From the NCBI RefSeq assembly GCF_014358015.1, contig NZ_JACONV010000001.1, forward strand, positions 992,001 through 1,056,000: DNA of 64,000 bases, given 5' to 3'. Shown here piece by piece: positions 35,371 to 48,751 of the stretch. Source of the DNA: Pseudomonas triticifolii (GTDB lineage: Bacteria; Pseudomonadota; Gammaproteobacteria; Pseudomonadales; Pseudomonadaceae). A program made the position numbers and the translations under genes. The stretch's first letter is position 1. Each line of letters starts with the position of its first letter. The notes beneath the pieces are model-generated. The model saw only the letters and a program-made list of their open reading frames with translations. It searched no databases and was not told where the DNA came from.

Positions 35371-37278
35371 TCAAACCGACAGTTCAACCAGCAACTTGTT
35401 CAAACGGCGAACGTAAGCGGCTGGATCCTTAAGGCTGTCGCCAGCGGCCAGCGCGGCCTGATCGAACAGGATGTGCGACAGGTCACCAAAGCGCTCTTCG
35501 CTCTGCTCGGTGTCCAGCTTGCCGATCAGCGGGTGAGCCGGGTTGAATTCGAAGATCGGCTTGGAATCCGGAACCTTCTGACCGCTGGCTTCCAGAATCT
35601 GACGCATCTGCAGACCCATGTCCTGCTCGCCAATGGCCAGAATCGCTGGAGAATCAGTAAGACGGTGCGAAACACGCACTTCACTTACCGACTCGCCCAA
35701 GGCGGCCTTGATACGCTCGATCAGGCCTTCCTTGTCCTTGGCAATCTCTTCCTGCGCCTTCTTGTCCTCTTCGGAATCAAGCTTGCCCAGATCCAGATCA
35801 CCACGCGCCACGTCGACAAAGCCCTTGCCGTCGAAGTCGCTCAGGTAGCTCATCAGCCACTCGTCGATGCGGTCGGTCAGCAGCAGCACTTCGATGCCTT
35901 TCTTGCGGAAGACTTCAAGGTGCGGGCTGTTTTTGACCTGCGCCCAGGATTCGCCGGTCAGGTAGTAGATCTTGTCCTGACCTTCCTTGGCGCGCGCCAG
36001 GTACTCGGCCAGCGATACACTCTGCTCGCCGCTTTCGTCGGACGTTGAAGCGAAGCGCAGAAGGCCTGCGATCTTCTCTTTGTTGGCGAAATCTTCAGCC
36101 GGTCCTTCCTTGAGAACCTGACCGAAGTTTTTCCAGAAGCCCTTGTACTGCTCGGGCTCGTTCTTCGCCAGTTTCTCCAGCATGTCCAGCACACGCTTGG
36201 TCAGCGCCGACTTCATCGAGTCGATGATCGGGTCTTTCTGCAGGATTTCGCGAGACACGTTCAACGACAGGTCATTGGAATCGACCACGCCTTTGATGAA
36301 GCGCATGTACAGCGGCAGGAACGACTCGGCCTGATCCATGACGAACACGCGCTGCACGTACAGCTTCAGACCACGCGGGGCTTCGCGCTGATACAGGTCG
36401 AACGGCGCACGGGCTGGCACGTACAACAGCGAGGTGTACTCCAGCTTGCCTTCAACCTTGTTGTGGCTCCAGCTCAGCGGGTTCTCGTAGTCGTGGGCGA
36501 CGTGCTTGTAGAACTCCTGATATTCCTCGTCCTTCACGTCGGAACGGGAACGCGTCCACAGGGCGCTGGCGCGGTTGACGGTTTCCCACTCAAGCGCCGG
36601 AGCCTCTTCGCCTTCGGCCGCAGGAGCCTGCTCTTTAGGCAGCTCGATAGGCAGCGCGATGTGGTCGGAGTATTTCTTGATAATGTTGCGCAGACGATAG
36701 CCGTCGGCAAACTCGTCTTCGCCGTCCTTGAGGTGCAGGACAATGCGCGTACCGCGCTCGGCTTTGTCCAGGGTCGCGACTTCGAACTCGCCTTCGCCTT
36801 TGGACGACCAGTGCACGCCTTCGCTTGCAGGCACGCCAGCGCGACGGCTGAACACTTCAACCTGATTGGCGACGATGAACGCCGAGTAGAAACCGACGCC
36901 GAACTGACCGATCAGGTGCGAGTCCTTCTTCTGGTCGCCCGACAGGTTTTTCATGAAATCTGCAGTGCCGGATTTGGCGATGGTACCCAGGTGGGTGATC
37001 ACATCTTCACGGCTCATACCAATGCCGTTGTCTTCGAGCGTGACGGTCTTGGCTTCCTTGTCAAAGCTCACGCGAATCTTCAGGTCAGCGCCACCTTCGA
37101 GCAGCTCTGGCCTGGACAGCGCTTCGAAACGCAATTTGTCGACCGCGTCAGACGCGTTCGAGATCAATTCGCGAAGGAAAATTTCCTTGTTGGAATACAG
37201 CGAATGGATCATGAGGTGCAGCAGCTGCTTTACCTCGGTCTGGAAGCCCAGGGTTTCCTTTTGAGTTTCCACACTCAT
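35371..37278 (-). CDS. htpG: Hsp90-family molecular chaperone HtpG
   Basis: A 635-residue ATP-dependent chaperone. The N-terminal GHKL ATPase shows [30 protein letters not shown] and [11 protein letters not shown]. The middle domain has [10 protein letters not shown]. The C-terminal dimerisation domain follows an acidic linker. The start MSVETQKET is the usual one in Pseudomonas; an ATG two codons upstream (37284) has slightly better spacing to GGAG. A near-perfect sigma-32 promoter lies about 77 bases upstream, so heat-shock control is strongly indicated. Confidence 0.97.
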   Translation of the reverse strand: MSVETQKETLGFQTEVKQLLHLMIHSLYSNKEIFLRELISNASDAVDKLRFEALSRPELLEGGADLKIRVSFDKEAKTVTLEDNGIGMSREDVITHLGTIAKSGTADFMKNLSGDQKKDSHLIGQFGVGFYSAFIVANQVEVFSRRAGVPASEGVHWSSKGEGEFEVATLDKAERGTRIVLHLKDGEDEFADGYRLRNIIKKYSDHIALPIELPKEQAPAAEGEEAPALEWETVNRASALWTRSRSDVKDEEYQEFYKHVAHDYENPLSWSHNKVEGKLEYTSLLYVPARAPFDLYQREAPRGLKLYVQRVFVMDQAESFLPLYMRFIKGVVDSNDLSLNVSREILQKDPIIDSMKSALTKRVLDMLEKLAKNEPEQYKGFWKNFGQVLKEGPAEDFANKEKIAGLLRFASTSDESGEQSVSLAEYLARAKEGQDKIYYLTGESWAQVKNSPHLEVFRKKGIEVLLLTDRIDEWLMSYLSDFDGKGFVDVARGDLDLGKLDSEEDKKAQEEIAKDKEGLIERIKAALGESVSEVRVSHRLTDSPAILAIGEQDMGLQMRQILEASGQKVPDSKPIFEFNPAHPLIGKLDTEQSEERFGDLSHILFDQAALAAGDSLKDPAAYVRRLNKLLVELSV

Positions 37279-37354
37279 GGTCATCAAACTCCGATCTGGA
37301 TGGTATAAGCCGCCACAGTGAGGCATGAGCCTGTGCGGCAGCGGGTAGTCATCA

Positions 37355-37382
37355 AAGTGGGGGCTGGGCAGAGGATTTCAAG
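37355..37382 (-). promoter_or_regulatory. Sigma-32 heat-shock promoter of htpG
   Basis: On the minus strand CTTGAA (37382-37377) is followed after 14 bases by CCCCACTT (37362-37355). This closely matches the RpoH consensus CTTGAA-N13/14-CCCCATNT. Transcription would start about 70 bases before the htpG ATG. Confidence 0.88.
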
Positions 37383-37626
37383 GGCAGAAAAGATCAATCA
37401 CCGACGACCCACCCTCATCTCGTCCGCGAGATGGGCGATGCGCTCCATTCGCAAGACTGTTTACCGGGCGGCGATCAAAGCGGGAACAGGCGGCCCCATC
37501 GGGGTTGCATCAGTAAAATGTAACGCCGCTAAAACAGGTGCCTGAAACAATCTATCAACGCGTTGGAACTTAATATCCGAGGGGGTGCTCTTAGCCACGT
37601 AGATAATCAATAAGGAGAAATACCCC

Positions 37627-37899
37627 ATGCGTAAATCTTTAGCCTATGCCTTGATGCTTTCTGCCACTCTGGGTCTTGCCGCCTGTGATAAAAAGTCTGA
37701 AAACACTCAGCAAGATGCCAACAAAGCAGCTCAACAATCCCAGGAGTCGATGGAGAAGGCTCAGGAAAAAGTGAACGATGCTGCCAAGGAAAGCCAGGAA
37801 GCCGCTCAGAAAAACGCAGAAGCGGCTCAGCAGCGCGCAACAGAAAACGCCAACAAGGCACCTGCCCCGGCGACTGAAGCCGCGCCAGCGACCAAGTAA
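37627..37899 (+). CDS. Small Ala/Gln-rich outer-membrane-type lipoprotein
   Basis: A 90-residue lipoprotein precursor. The ATG follows AAGGAG at nine bases. Lipobox LGLAAC gives a lipidated Cys at about residue 20, followed by DKKSENTQ; Asp at +2 might signal inner-membrane retention if the Lol avoidance rule applies. The mature part is a low-complexity helix (repeated KAAQQSQ, KAQEKV, EAAQKN, EAAQQR) and then a Pro/Ala tail. It resembles small pseudomonad coiled-coil lipoproteins; role unknown. Strong bidirectional terminator follows. Confidence 0.85.
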   Translation: MRKSLAYALMLSATLGLAACDKKSENTQQDANKAAQQSQESMEKAQEKVNDAAKESQEAAQKNAEAAQQRATENANKAPAPATEAAPATK

Positions 37900-37924
37900 A
37901 GCCCCACGGCTTGCAGAACTATAA

Positions 37925-37952
37925 ATAAAGCCCGCTCTTTGGCGGGCTTTAT
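37925..37952. terminator. Bidirectional terminator between the lipoprotein gene and brnQ
   Basis: ATAAAGCCCGC (37925-37935) pairs with GCGGGCTTTAT (37942-37952), 11 base pairs, loop of six. A/T tracts on both sides allow it to serve the convergent genes. Confidence 0.9.
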
Positions 37953-37979
37953 TGTGTGCGCTTTAAAAGATTTTCAACA

Positions 37980-39293
37980 TCACGCCAGGGCTTCGCTGGG
38001 CTTGCCTTTAATTCTGTCGACAACAACAGCGCCTGCCAACGTTATAACCGACGGAACTAACCATGCCAGACCTTGTTCACTCAGCGGCAAGTTAGCCAGC
38101 GCACCTGGCAAGTAATGAGTGAAGCCTGCACCCTTGATTGCGTCGATCAGGCCAAAGATCAACGAGACCAGCATGACGGGTGCCACAACCCGCCCCTGAC
38201 GCTGCCAGAAACCTTTGCAGAAACTCAGCGCGACCAGAACGATGCAAGGCGGGTAGATCGCGGTCAGGACCGGAATCGAAAACAGGATCAGATTGGTCAG
38301 ACCCAGGTTCGAGACCAGCAGCGAGAACGCGGCCAGAAGCACGACCAGTGTTTTGTAGGAAAGCGGCAACACTTTGGCAAAATACTCGGCACACGCGCAG
38401 GTCAGACCGACTGCCGTGACGAGACACGCCAGCGAGATCAGGACAGCAAGAAAACCGCTGCCCAGCGAACCAAAGGTGTGCTGTACATAAGCATGCAGCA
38501 CTGCCGCGCCATTGGTCGCGCCAGCCGCCACGGCATGGCTGCCGGAGCCGAGGCGGAACAGGCTGATGTAGACCAGCGCCAATCCGACGCCTGCAATCAG
38601 CCCGGCGATGATCGCGTAGCGCGTGATCAGCCGTGGCGACTCGACACCACGTGACCGAATGGCGTTGACGATAACGATGCCGAAAACCAGCGCACCCAGC
38701 GTGTCCATGGTCAGGTAACCATTGATGAAGCCTTGGGAAAACGGTGCAGCCGCGTAGGCAGGCTCAGCCGTTCCGATATCGCCCGCTGGCAGGGCAAAGG
38801 CGGCGATGCCAAGGATCGCCAGCGCGAGGATCTTCAGCGGTGCGAGAAAGCGCCCTACCGTGTCGAGCAGACGGCCCGGGTACAACGATACCCAGAACAC
38901 CACCAGAAAATAGACCAGGCTATACAGTGCCAGCGCCATCGGGCTGTCACCTGTCAGCGGGGCCAGTCCAACCTCGAAGGACACCGTGGCCGTACGCGGG
39001 GTGGCGAACAATGGACCGACCGCCAGGTAACACACCGCGGCCAGAATGCCGCCCGCCACTTTGCCGATCGGGCTGCTCAGCGCATCCATCGCGCCGCCGA
39101 CCCTGGCCAGGGCAATCACTGTCACCACTGGCAGGCCCACCGCGGTGACCAGAAAGCCCAGCGCGGCGATCCACACATGCGGCCCGGCCTGAAGGCCGAC
39201 AATCGGCGGGAAGATAATATTGCCTGCCCCGACAAACAGAGCGAACGTCATAAAGCCAAGTGCCAGGATGTCCTGACCTTTCAACACTTTCAT
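37980..39293 (-). CDS. brnQ: Branched-chain amino acid:cation symporter BrnQ
   Basis: A 437-residue inner-membrane carrier that takes up Leu, Ile and Val with Na+ or H+. The start at 39293 gives the family N-terminus [20 protein letters not shown], followed by the signature [11 protein letters not shown]. About 12 membrane segments can be followed, with [31 protein letters not shown] and a C-terminal short tail. The longer open frame to 39455 has no hydrophobic N-terminus and is not used. Ribosome binding site weak. Transcribed alone. Confidence 0.94.
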   Translation of the reverse strand: MKVLKGQDILALGFMTFALFVGAGNIIFPPIVGLQAGPHVWIAALGFLVTAVGLPVVTVIALARVGGAMDALSSPIGKVAGGILAAVCYLAVGPLFATPRTATVSFEVGLAPLTGDSPMALALYSLVYFLVVFWVSLYPGRLLDTVGRFLAPLKILALAILGIAAFALPAGDIGTAEPAYAAAPFSQGFINGYLTMDTLGALVFGIVIVNAIRSRGVESPRLITRYAIIAGLIAGVGLALVYISLFRLGSGSHAVAAGATNGAAVLHAYVQHTFGSLGSGFLAVLISLACLVTAVGLTCACAEYFAKVLPLSYKTLVVLLAAFSLLVSNLGLTNLILFSIPVLTAIYPPCIVLVALSFCKGFWQRQGRVVAPVMLVSLIFGLIDAIKGAGFTHYLPGALANLPLSEQGLAWLVPSVITLAGAVVVDRIKGKPSEALA

Positions 39294-39608
39294 TGCGAAG
39301 GACCACACAAAATCGAGATAAGGGAATTGACGCCACCCATGAATGAGGTGAACGCAGCCCGTCAGCGTAAGACGTGGCAGTACCTTGCGACGTGCCCCTC
39401 GTGAGGGCGACGCAAAAACGGGGCACAGGGTAGCGAACTCAGGCAATAAATGCACTGTTGGAGGGCGAACTTCCGATATACGCCCTTAATAAGCGCATCC
39501 ATGCATCACAGCGAATACAGGTCCGCGAGATATACCCCCGCGCCTTGGGAACAGCACCTCTCGGTCCGCCCCTATCAAACACCTGTAACCCGCTGAAGAA
39601 AATCATTG
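39294..39608. other. Upstream region of brnQ
   Basis: About 315 bases without a supported gene; it should hold the brnQ promoter on the minus strand. No convincing promoter boxes were found. Confidence 0.35.
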
Positions 39609-39700
39609 CGTGGGAGCGGACTTGTCCGCGAATGCAGTAGTTCTGCTACTGCATCTTCATCGGATTTACCGGCCTTTTCGCGGACACGTCCGCTCCCACA
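39609..39700. repeat. Inverted pair of REP elements (REPIN) with an internal hairpin
   Basis: A REP copy GTGGGAGCGGACTTGTCCGC at 39610-39629 faces an inverted copy, read on the minus strand, at 39677-39699 that differs only in the loop. Between them the perfect 9-bp stem ATGCAGTAG/CTACTGCAT (39632-39640, 39646-39654) forms another hairpin. This head-to-head pair about 90 bases long is the typical mobile doublet moved by RAYT transposases. No RAYT gene is in the window. Confidence 0.85.
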
Positions 39701-39768
39701 CATTCACGCTTCTTCAGTGGCTTACAGATGGCTTGCTCGAGGGCGCTTTTCTCAATCACCAGAATGCA

Positions 39769-39794
39769 CAAAGGCCACCCGAAGGTGGCCTTTG
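39769..39794 (-). terminator. Terminator of the suc operon after sucD
   Basis: CAAAGGCCACC (39769-39779) pairs with GGTGGCCTTTG (39784-39794), loop CGAA, 28 bases beyond the sucD stop. The T-tract on the minus strand is short but present. Confidence 0.82.
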
Positions 39795-39821
39795 CTGATT
39801 GCTCGAAAAAGTAAGCGAAGC

Positions 39822-40702
39822 TTACTTGGTCGGCCAACCGGTCAGCTCGGCCAGGGCCTTGCCGATGTCTGCCAGGGAACGAACGGTTTTCACGCCCGCA
39901 TCCTGCAGTGCAGCGAATTTCTCGTCTGCAGTACCTTTACCGCCGGAGATGATTGCGCCCGCATGGCCCATGCGCTTGCCCGGAGGAGCAGTCACACCTG
40001 CGATGTAGGAAACAACCGGCTTGGTCACGTGTGCCTTGATGTAGGCAGCCGCTTCTTCTTCAGCCGAACCGCCGATCTCGCCGATCATGACGATCGCTTC
40101 GGTCTTCGGGTCTTCCTGGAACAGCTTCAGGATGTCGATGAAGTTGGAGCCCGGGATCGGGTCACCACCGATACCAACGCAGGTGGACTGACCGAAACCG
40201 GCGTCAGTGGTCTGCTTGACCGCTTCGTAGGTCAGGGTGCCGGAACGCGACACGATACCGACCTTGCCTGGCAAGTGAATGTGACCTGGCATGATGCCGA
40301 TCTTGCACTCGCCCGGAGTGATGACGCCTGGGCAGTTAGGACCGATCAGGACCACACCCAGCTCGTCACACTTGACCTTGGCTTCCAGCATATCGATGGT
40401 CGGGATACCTTCGGTGATGCAGACGATCAGCTTGATGCCGGCGAATGCAGCTTCCAGGATCGAATCTTTGCAGAAAGGAGCCGGAACGTAGATAACCGAA
40501 GCATCGGCGCCAGTGGTGGCGACAGCTTCTGCAACCGTGTTGAACACCGGCAGGTTCAGGTGCGTAGTGCCACCCTTGCCTGGGGTCACGCCGCCAACCA
40601 TTTTAGTGCCGTAGGCAATGGCTTGTTCGGAGTGGAAGGTACCTTGCGAACCAGTGAAACCCTGGCAGATAACCTTGGTGTCTTTATTGATCAGGACGCT
40701 CA

Positions 40703-40703
<1 letters not shown>
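39822..40703 (-). CDS. sucD: Succinyl-CoA synthetase alpha subunit
   Basis: A 293-residue subunit that binds CoA and carries the phosphohistidine. [15 protein letters not shown] opens the CoA-binding Rossmann domain, GPNCPG is the second CoA motif, and the active-site His lies in the late segment [14 protein letters not shown]. Together with SucC it converts succinyl-CoA, ADP (or GDP) and phosphate to succinate, CoA and nucleotide triphosphate. Its ATG overlaps the sucC stop by one base (TAATG), so translation is coupled. Confidence 0.97.
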
Positions 40704-41869
<1,166 letters not shown>

Positions 41870-42075
41870 GCTTATTACCGTCTTCGTTTAGGTACTGCGC
41901 ATTCGGTGCTGCACGTCAGCGTGCCGCACCACCTGTGACCGCTACTCCGGGTGGACCCCGACAATATCGCTAGACATTGCCGAGGCCGCCTGGGAGGTCG
42001 AGTCCGACGCAGATTCCGCGGTAAGCCCTGCTGGCAGGACTCACGACGGGCACTGCATCGTGGTTTCTTGTTGTC

Positions 42076-43575
<1,500 letters not shown>

Positions 43576-43680
43576 TCACTGACTTGCGACCAATTCATAA
43601 GATGCAACACACCAGCCTCGGGCTGCACACCAACGGACCTGACAACCCGGTCCGACAGGAGGCAACCCTCGGCCGCTTCA

Positions 43681-44901
43681 TCAGATATCCAGCAGAAGAC
43701 GAGCCGGGTCTTCCAGCAGGTTCTTGATGGTAACGAGGAAGGTTACTGCTTCTTTACCGTCGATCAAACGGTGATCGTAGGACAGCGCCAGATACATCAT
43801 CGGGCGAATCACAACCTGACCGTTGACTGCCATAGGACGCTGCAGAATGTTGTGCATGCCCAGAATGGCGGCCTGCGGCGGGTTGACGATCGGCGTCGAC
43901 ATCATCGAACCGAAGGTACCACCGTTGGTGATGGTGAACGTGCCGCCGGTCATCTCATCGATGGACAGCTTGCCGTCACGCGCCTTCTTGCCGAAGGTGG
44001 CGATGCCGCCTTCGATTTCAGCCAGACTCATGTGCTCGGCGTTACGCAGAACCGGTACAACCAGACCGCGGTCGCTGGACACTGCAACGCCTACGTCGGC
44101 GTAGCCGTGGTAAACGATATCGGAACCGTCGATCGACGCGTTGACTGCAGGGAAACGCTTCAGCGCTTCGGTGGCGGCCTTGACGAAGAACGACATGAAG
44201 CCCAGACGCACACCGTTGTGGGACTTCTCGAACAGGTCCTTGTACTTAGAACGCAGTGCCATGACTTCAGTCATGTCCACTTCGTTGAAGGTGGTGAGCA
44301 TGGCCATGTTCGATTGAGCTTCAACCAGACGCTTGGCGACCGTTGCACGCACGCGGGTCATCGGCACGCGCTTCTCGGTGCGGTCGCCAGCGGCAACAAC
44401 AGGAGCGGCAGCGGCAGCAGGCTTGGCAGCAGGCGCAGCGGCTGGAGCGGATTTCTTCGCTTCGATGGCCGCGACCAGATCTTCCTTGGTGATACGGCCG
44501 TCTTTACCAGTGCCCTTGACGCTGGCCAGGTTGATACCGTTTTCTTCAGCCAGCTTGCGAGCGGCAGGCGCTGCAATTGGATCTTCGTCGTCAGCAACGG
44601 ATGCAGCAGCAGGCGCCGATGCAGCGGCAGGAGCAGCTGCGGCAGGAGCGGCCGATGCGGTAGCACCAGCGTCAAGCGTTGCAATCAGTTCATTGGACAG
44701 GACAACTTCGCCCTCGCCTTTTACGATCGATGCCAGCACGCCGTCAGCTTCGGCCAGAACTTCGAGGACAACCTTGTCAGTCTCGATGTCGACCAGCAGC
44801 TCGTCACGTTTTACCGCTTCGCCCGGTTGCTTGTGCCACTTGGAAATGGTGCCGTCGGCAACGGATTCCGGGAAAGAGGGGGCTTTGATCTCGATAGCCA
44901 T
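43681..44901 (-). CDS. sucB: Dihydrolipoyllysine succinyltransferase (E2 of 2-oxoglutarate dehydrogenase)
   Basis: A 406-residue core subunit. The lipoyl domain has the modified Lys in [12 protein letters not shown] (about residue 42). An Ala/Pro-rich flexible linker runs from about 80 to 105, then the E3-binding domain ([16 protein letters not shown]), a second linker, and the catalytic domain from about 175, ending with the active-site motif [13 protein letters not shown] (His). AAGGAA lies upstream of the ATG. The 41-base gap to sucA and common strand indicate one operon. Confidence 0.97.
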   Translation of the reverse strand: MAIEIKAPSFPESVADGTISKWHKQPGEAVKRDELLVDIETDKVVLEVLAEADGVLASIVKGEGEVVLSNELIATLDAGATASAAPAAAAPAAASAPAAASVADDEDPIAAPAARKLAEENGINLASVKGTGKDGRITKEDLVAAIEAKKSAPAAAPAAKPAAAAAPVVAAGDRTEKRVPMTRVRATVAKRLVEAQSNMAMLTTFNEVDMTEVMALRSKYKDLFEKSHNGVRLGFMSFFVKAATEALKRFPAVNASIDGSDIVYHGYADVGVAVSSDRGLVVPVLRNAEHMSLAEIEGGIATFGKKARDGKLSIDEMTGGTFTITNGGTFGSMMSTPIVNPPQAAILGMHNILQRPMAVNGQVVIRPMMYLALSYDHRLIDGKEAVTFLVTIKNLLEDPARLLLDI

Positions 44902-44942
44902 TATCTGTAATTCCTTAATTCGGTTTCTAATGCTCGAAGGCG

Positions 44943-47774
44943 TTAAACAGTGAAGGCATCTTGCAGGAGTTTTTCCTGCTGCTCGGCATGCATCGAAGCG
45001 TAGCCACACGCTGGCGCGGCGGAAGCATCACGACCGGCGTACTCGAGAACGAGTTCGCGTTTGTGATTACCAATGCTGCGACGCAGATGGTGTTGACTGC
45101 TGTACCAGGCACCCTGGTTCATCGGCTCTTCCTGGCACCACACTGCGTGCTGCAGGTTGGTGTAAGGCGCGATCGTTTCCATCAAGTCATCTTCAGGGAA
45201 CGGATACAGCTGCTCGATACGAACGATGGCGATATCTTCACGACCTTCGGCACGGCGTTTTTCCAGCAGGTCGTAGTAGACCTTGCCGCTGCACAGTACC
45301 AGGCGCGTTACCTTGGCCGGATCGAGCGTATCGATTTCCGGGATAACGGTCTGGAACGAGCCTTCGGCCAGTTCTTCCAGGGTCGAAACCGCCAGCTTGT
45401 GACGCAACAGCGACTTGGGTGTCAGGACAACCAGCGGCTTGCGCAGCGGGCGAATCACCTGACGACGCAGCAAGTGGTAGATCTGGGCCGGCGTAGTCGG
45501 CACACACACCTGAATGTTGTGCTCGGCACACAGCTGCAGGTAACGCTCAAGACGTGCGGAGGAGTGCTCCGGGCCCTGCCCTTCATAACCGTGAGGCAAC
45601 AGCATGGTCAGACCGCACAGACGGCCCCACTTGTGCTCGCCGCTGGTGATGAACTGGTCGACAACCACCTGGGCACCGTTGGCGAAATCGCCGAACTGGG
45701 CTTCCCAGATGACCAGCGCGTTAGGCTGGGTGGTCGAATAGCCATATTCGAACGCCAGGACCGCTTCTTCCGACAGGAACGAGTCATACAGGTCAAAGCG
45801 AGGCTGACCGGCGTACAGGTTCTGCAGTGGGATGTAGGTGCCTGCATCTTTCTGGTTGTGCAATACGGCGTGACGGTGCGAGAACGTACCGCGGCCGATG
45901 TCCTGACCCGTCATACGGATCGGGTGACCTTCAAACGCCAGCGTGGCGTACGCCATGGTTTCGGCATAACCCCAGTTGATCGGCAAGCCACCGACCTGCA
46001 TCTTCTGGCGATCTTCGTAGATCTTCTGCACCTGACGCTGCACGACGAAGCCTTCCGGCAACTCCATCAGCTTGGCGGACAGTTCCTGCAGGGTCTTGAG
46101 ATCGAAGCGAGTGTCGTGACGCGCCGTCCAGGCGTGGCCCAGATACGGACGCCAGTCCACGAACAATTCCTTGTTCGGTTCCTTGACCAGGCTTTTAACC
46201 ACGTGCAGACCGTTGTCCAGCGCACTGCGGTAATCGTCGACCTTGGCCTGAACACGGGCGTCATCAAGAACGCCGGTCTTGATCAGATGCTCAGCGTACA
46301 GCTCACGGGTGGTGCGCTGCTTGGTGATCTGCTGGTACATCAGAGGCTGGGTGCCGCTCGGCTCGTCAGCTTCGTTGTGACCGCGACGACGGTAGCAGAC
46401 CAGGTCGATGACGATGTCACGCTTGAACTGCATGCGGTAGTCGATCGCCAGCTGGGTCACGAACATCACCGCTTCAGGGTCATCGCCATTAACGTGGAGA
46501 ATCGGTGCCTGAATCATCTTGGCGACGTCGGTGGCGTACTCGGTGGAGCGCGAGTCCAGCGGGTTGCTGATGGTGAAACCGACCTGGTTGTTGATCACGA
46601 TATGGATCGTGCCGCCCGTCTTGAAGCCGCGAGTCTGCGACATCTGGAAGGTTTCCATCACAACGCCCTGACCTGCAAAGGCCGCGTCGCCGTGAAGGGA
46701 AATCGGCAGAACCTTGTCACCGTTCGGATCGTTACGACGATCCTGACGCGCACGCACCGACCCCTCGACCACCGGAGACACGATCTCAAGGTGGGACGGG
46801 TTGAATGCCATGGCAAGGTGAACTTCACCGCCTGCGGTCATGACGTTGGAAGAGAAGCCCTGGTGGTACTTGACGTCACCGGAACCCAGTTCCACTTTTT
46901 TCTTGCCTTCGAACTCGTCGAACAGGTCGCGCGGGTTCTTGCCGAAGGTGTTGACCAGCACGTTCAGACGGCCACGGTGGGCCATGCCGATGACGACTTC
47001 CTTGGTGCCATAGGAGCCGGAGCGCTGGATCAGCTCGTCGAGCATAGGAATCAGGCTTTCGCCACCTTCCAGACCGAAACGCTTGGTGCCCGGGTATTTG
47101 GTGCCCAGGTACTTCTCGAGGCCTTCTGCGGCAGTCACGCGCTCAAGCAGATGGCTCTGGATGTCGGCCGAGAACACAGGACGACCGCGTACGCTTTCCA
47201 GACGCTGCATGAACCAGTTGCGCTGTTCGGAATCCACGATGTGGGTGAACTCGGAGCCGATGGTGCGACAATATGTCTGCTGCAACGCTTCGTGGATTTC
47301 GCGTAGGCTCGCTTCCTCTTTGCCGATGAACAAGTCGCCGGCGCGGAAAGTCGTATCCAGATCGGCATTGGTCAAGCCGTAGTGATTGATCGACAGATCG
47401 GCGGGTGCAGGACGCTGCCACAGACCCAGCGGATCGAGCTGGGCAGCCTGGTGGCCACGCATACGATAAGCCTGGATCAGTCGCAGTACTTCAACCTGCT
47501 TCTTCTCGTGTTCGCTGCTCACACTGCCGGCAGACACCGGTTGAGCGCGGCGCTGGTTTTTGGCCAGCAACACGAAATGATCGCGAATGGTCGAATGCGA
47601 TACATCAGTGGCAGAGCTGCCATCAGCTGGCAACTTCTGAAAGTAGGTGCGCCATTCTTCTGGCACAGCGTTAGGGTCGTGCAGGTAAAGCTCATAGAGC
47701 TCTTCCACATAGGCAGCGTTACCACCGGATAGGTGGGCACTGTTCCACATGCGCTGCATCACGCTTTCTTGCAT
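44943..47774 (-). CDS. sucA: 2-oxoglutarate dehydrogenase E1 component
   Basis: A 943-residue thiamine diphosphate enzyme that decarboxylates 2-oxoglutarate and passes the succinyl group to SucB. The N-terminus [20 protein letters not shown] is followed by the TDP region ([25 protein letters not shown] and [11 protein letters not shown]). [10 protein letters not shown] and [11 protein letters not shown] are further E1 marks. Length is standard. The start codon is preceded by GAGGGTGACC. Probably first gene of sucAB-lpd-sucCD; a leader of about 190 bases separates it from the sdh terminator. Confidence 0.97.
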   Translation of the reverse strand: MQESVMQRMWNSAHLSGGNAAYVEELYELYLHDPNAVPEEWRTYFQKLPADGSSATDVSHSTIRDHFVLLAKNQRRAQPVSAGSVSSEHEKKQVEVLRLIQAYRMRGHQAAQLDPLGLWQRPAPADLSINHYGLTNADLDTTFRAGDLFIGKEEASLREIHEALQQTYCRTIGSEFTHIVDSEQRNWFMQRLESVRGRPVFSADIQSHLLERVTAAEGLEKYLGTKYPGTKRFGLEGGESLIPMLDELIQRSGSYGTKEVVIGMAHRGRLNVLVNTFGKNPRDLFDEFEGKKKVELGSGDVKYHQGFSSNVMTAGGEVHLAMAFNPSHLEIVSPVVEGSVRARQDRRNDPNGDKVLPISLHGDAAFAGQGVVMETFQMSQTRGFKTGGTIHIVINNQVGFTISNPLDSRSTEYATDVAKMIQAPILHVNGDDPEAVMFVTQLAIDYRMQFKRDIVIDLVCYRRRGHNEADEPSGTQPLMYQQITKQRTTRELYAEHLIKTGVLDDARVQAKVDDYRSALDNGLHVVKSLVKEPNKELFVDWRPYLGHAWTARHDTRFDLKTLQELSAKLMELPEGFVVQRQVQKIYEDRQKMQVGGLPINWGYAETMAYATLAFEGHPIRMTGQDIGRGTFSHRHAVLHNQKDAGTYIPLQNLYAGQPRFDLYDSFLSEEAVLAFEYGYSTTQPNALVIWEAQFGDFANGAQVVVDQFITSGEHKWGRLCGLTMLLPHGYEGQGPEHSSARLERYLQLCAEHNIQVCVPTTPAQIYHLLRRQVIRPLRKPLVVLTPKSLLRHKLAVSTLEELAEGSFQTVIPEIDTLDPAKVTRLVLCSGKVYYDLLEKRRAEGREDIAIVRIEQLYPFPEDDLMETIAPYTNLQHAVWCQEEPMNQGAWYSSQHHLRRSIGNHKRELVLEYAGRDASAAPACGYASMHAEQQEKLLQDAFTV

Positions 47775-47962
47775 GCTTGGTCACCCTCGGTAAGGGGACA
47801 CCACCGGCGAAGACACCAGAGCAATCCTGAAATAGTCGTGTGCAGCGACTGTATCAAGTCACCAGGGAATCACGCAGATAGTCCGGGTACCAGCCCGGAT
47901 GCCCCTGCTGGTCTCATTTCTTCAAAATAAGAGCCGCAGCTTTGCGAGCTACTGCTCAGGTT

Positions 47963-47997
47963 AAAACCACGGCGCCGGTTGAAGCCGGCGCCGCGGT
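47963..47997 (-). terminator. Terminator of sdhCDAB
   Basis: On the minus strand the stem CCGGCGCCG pairs with CGGCGCCGG (47970-47978 with 47985-47993, extended by outer bases) and is followed by TTTTAA (plus strand AAAA at 47963-47966). It lies about 40 bases past the sdhB stop. Confidence 0.85.
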
Positions 47998-48034
47998 CAT
48001 TTCAGTGCAACGGTGTTACAGGTAAAGCGATGAA

Positions 48035-48739
48035 TCAGACGCCGTTCTGCAGAAGCATGTTGCGTACGTGACCGATAGCCTTGGTTGGATTCAGGCCCTT
48101 CGGACAAACGTTGACGCAGTTCATGATCCCACGGCAGCGGAACACGCTGAACGGGTCGTCCAGCGAAGCCAGACGCTCATTGGTGCGGGTGTCACGGCTG
48201 TCAGCCAGGAAACGGTAGGCTTGCAGCAGCGCAGCAGGGCCCAGGAACTTGTCTGGGTTCCACCAGAAGGACGGGCAGGACGTCGAGCAGCAAGCGCACA
48301 GGATGCACTCGTACAGGCCATCGAGCTTTTCGCGCTCTTCCGGGGTCTGCAGACGTTCGATGGCCGGAGCCGGCGTGTCGTTTTGCAGGAATGGCTTCAC
48401 CTTCTCATACTGCTTGTAGAAGATGCTCATATCGACGACCAGGTCACGAATGACCGGCAAACCAGGCAACGGACGAACGATCAGTTTGCCCTTGGCAACC
48501 ACGGCAGACACAGGCGTAATGCACGCCAGGCCGTTCTTGCCGTTCATGTTCATGCCATCGGAACCGCAGACGCCTTCACGGCACGAGCGGCGGTACGAGA
48601 AGCCTTGATCCTGTTCTTTGACCAGAGCCAGCACGTCCAGCACCATCAGGTCTTTACCACCGGTATCGACCTGGAATTCCTGCATGAACGGCGCTGCGTC
48701 CTGCTCAGGGTTGTAACGATAAACACTGACTTGCAACAT
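48035..48739 (-). CDS. sdhB: Succinate dehydrogenase iron-sulfur subunit
   Basis: A 234-residue subunit carrying electrons from FAD to quinone. The 2Fe-2S cysteines are in SCREGVCGSDGMNMNG and its partner C in NGLAC; the 4Fe-4S set is CILCACCSTSC and CP in VNVCPKGLNP; the 3Fe-4S set includes CRGIMNC. The ATG at 48739 has AAGGGG at eight bases and matches the family start MLQVSVYRYNP; a GTG three codons upstream is not used. Last gene of sdhCDAB. Confidence 0.97.
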   Translation of the reverse strand: MLQVSVYRYNPEQDAAPFMQEFQVDTGGKDLMVLDVLALVKEQDQGFSYRRSCREGVCGSDGMNMNGKNGLACITPVSAVVAKGKLIVRPLPGLPVIRDLVVDMSIFYKQYEKVKPFLQNDTPAPAIERLQTPEEREKLDGLYECILCACCSTSCPSFWWNPDKFLGPAALLQAYRFLADSRDTRTNERLASLDDPFSVFRCRGIMNCVNVCPKGLNPTKAIGHVRNMLLQNGV

Positions 48740-48751
48740 ATCGGTCACCCC

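Noticed and set aside
44961..47306. A 781-codon plus-strand frame opposite sucA
   Set aside because: Antisense shadow of a highly conserved gene; low-complexity product with no family match.
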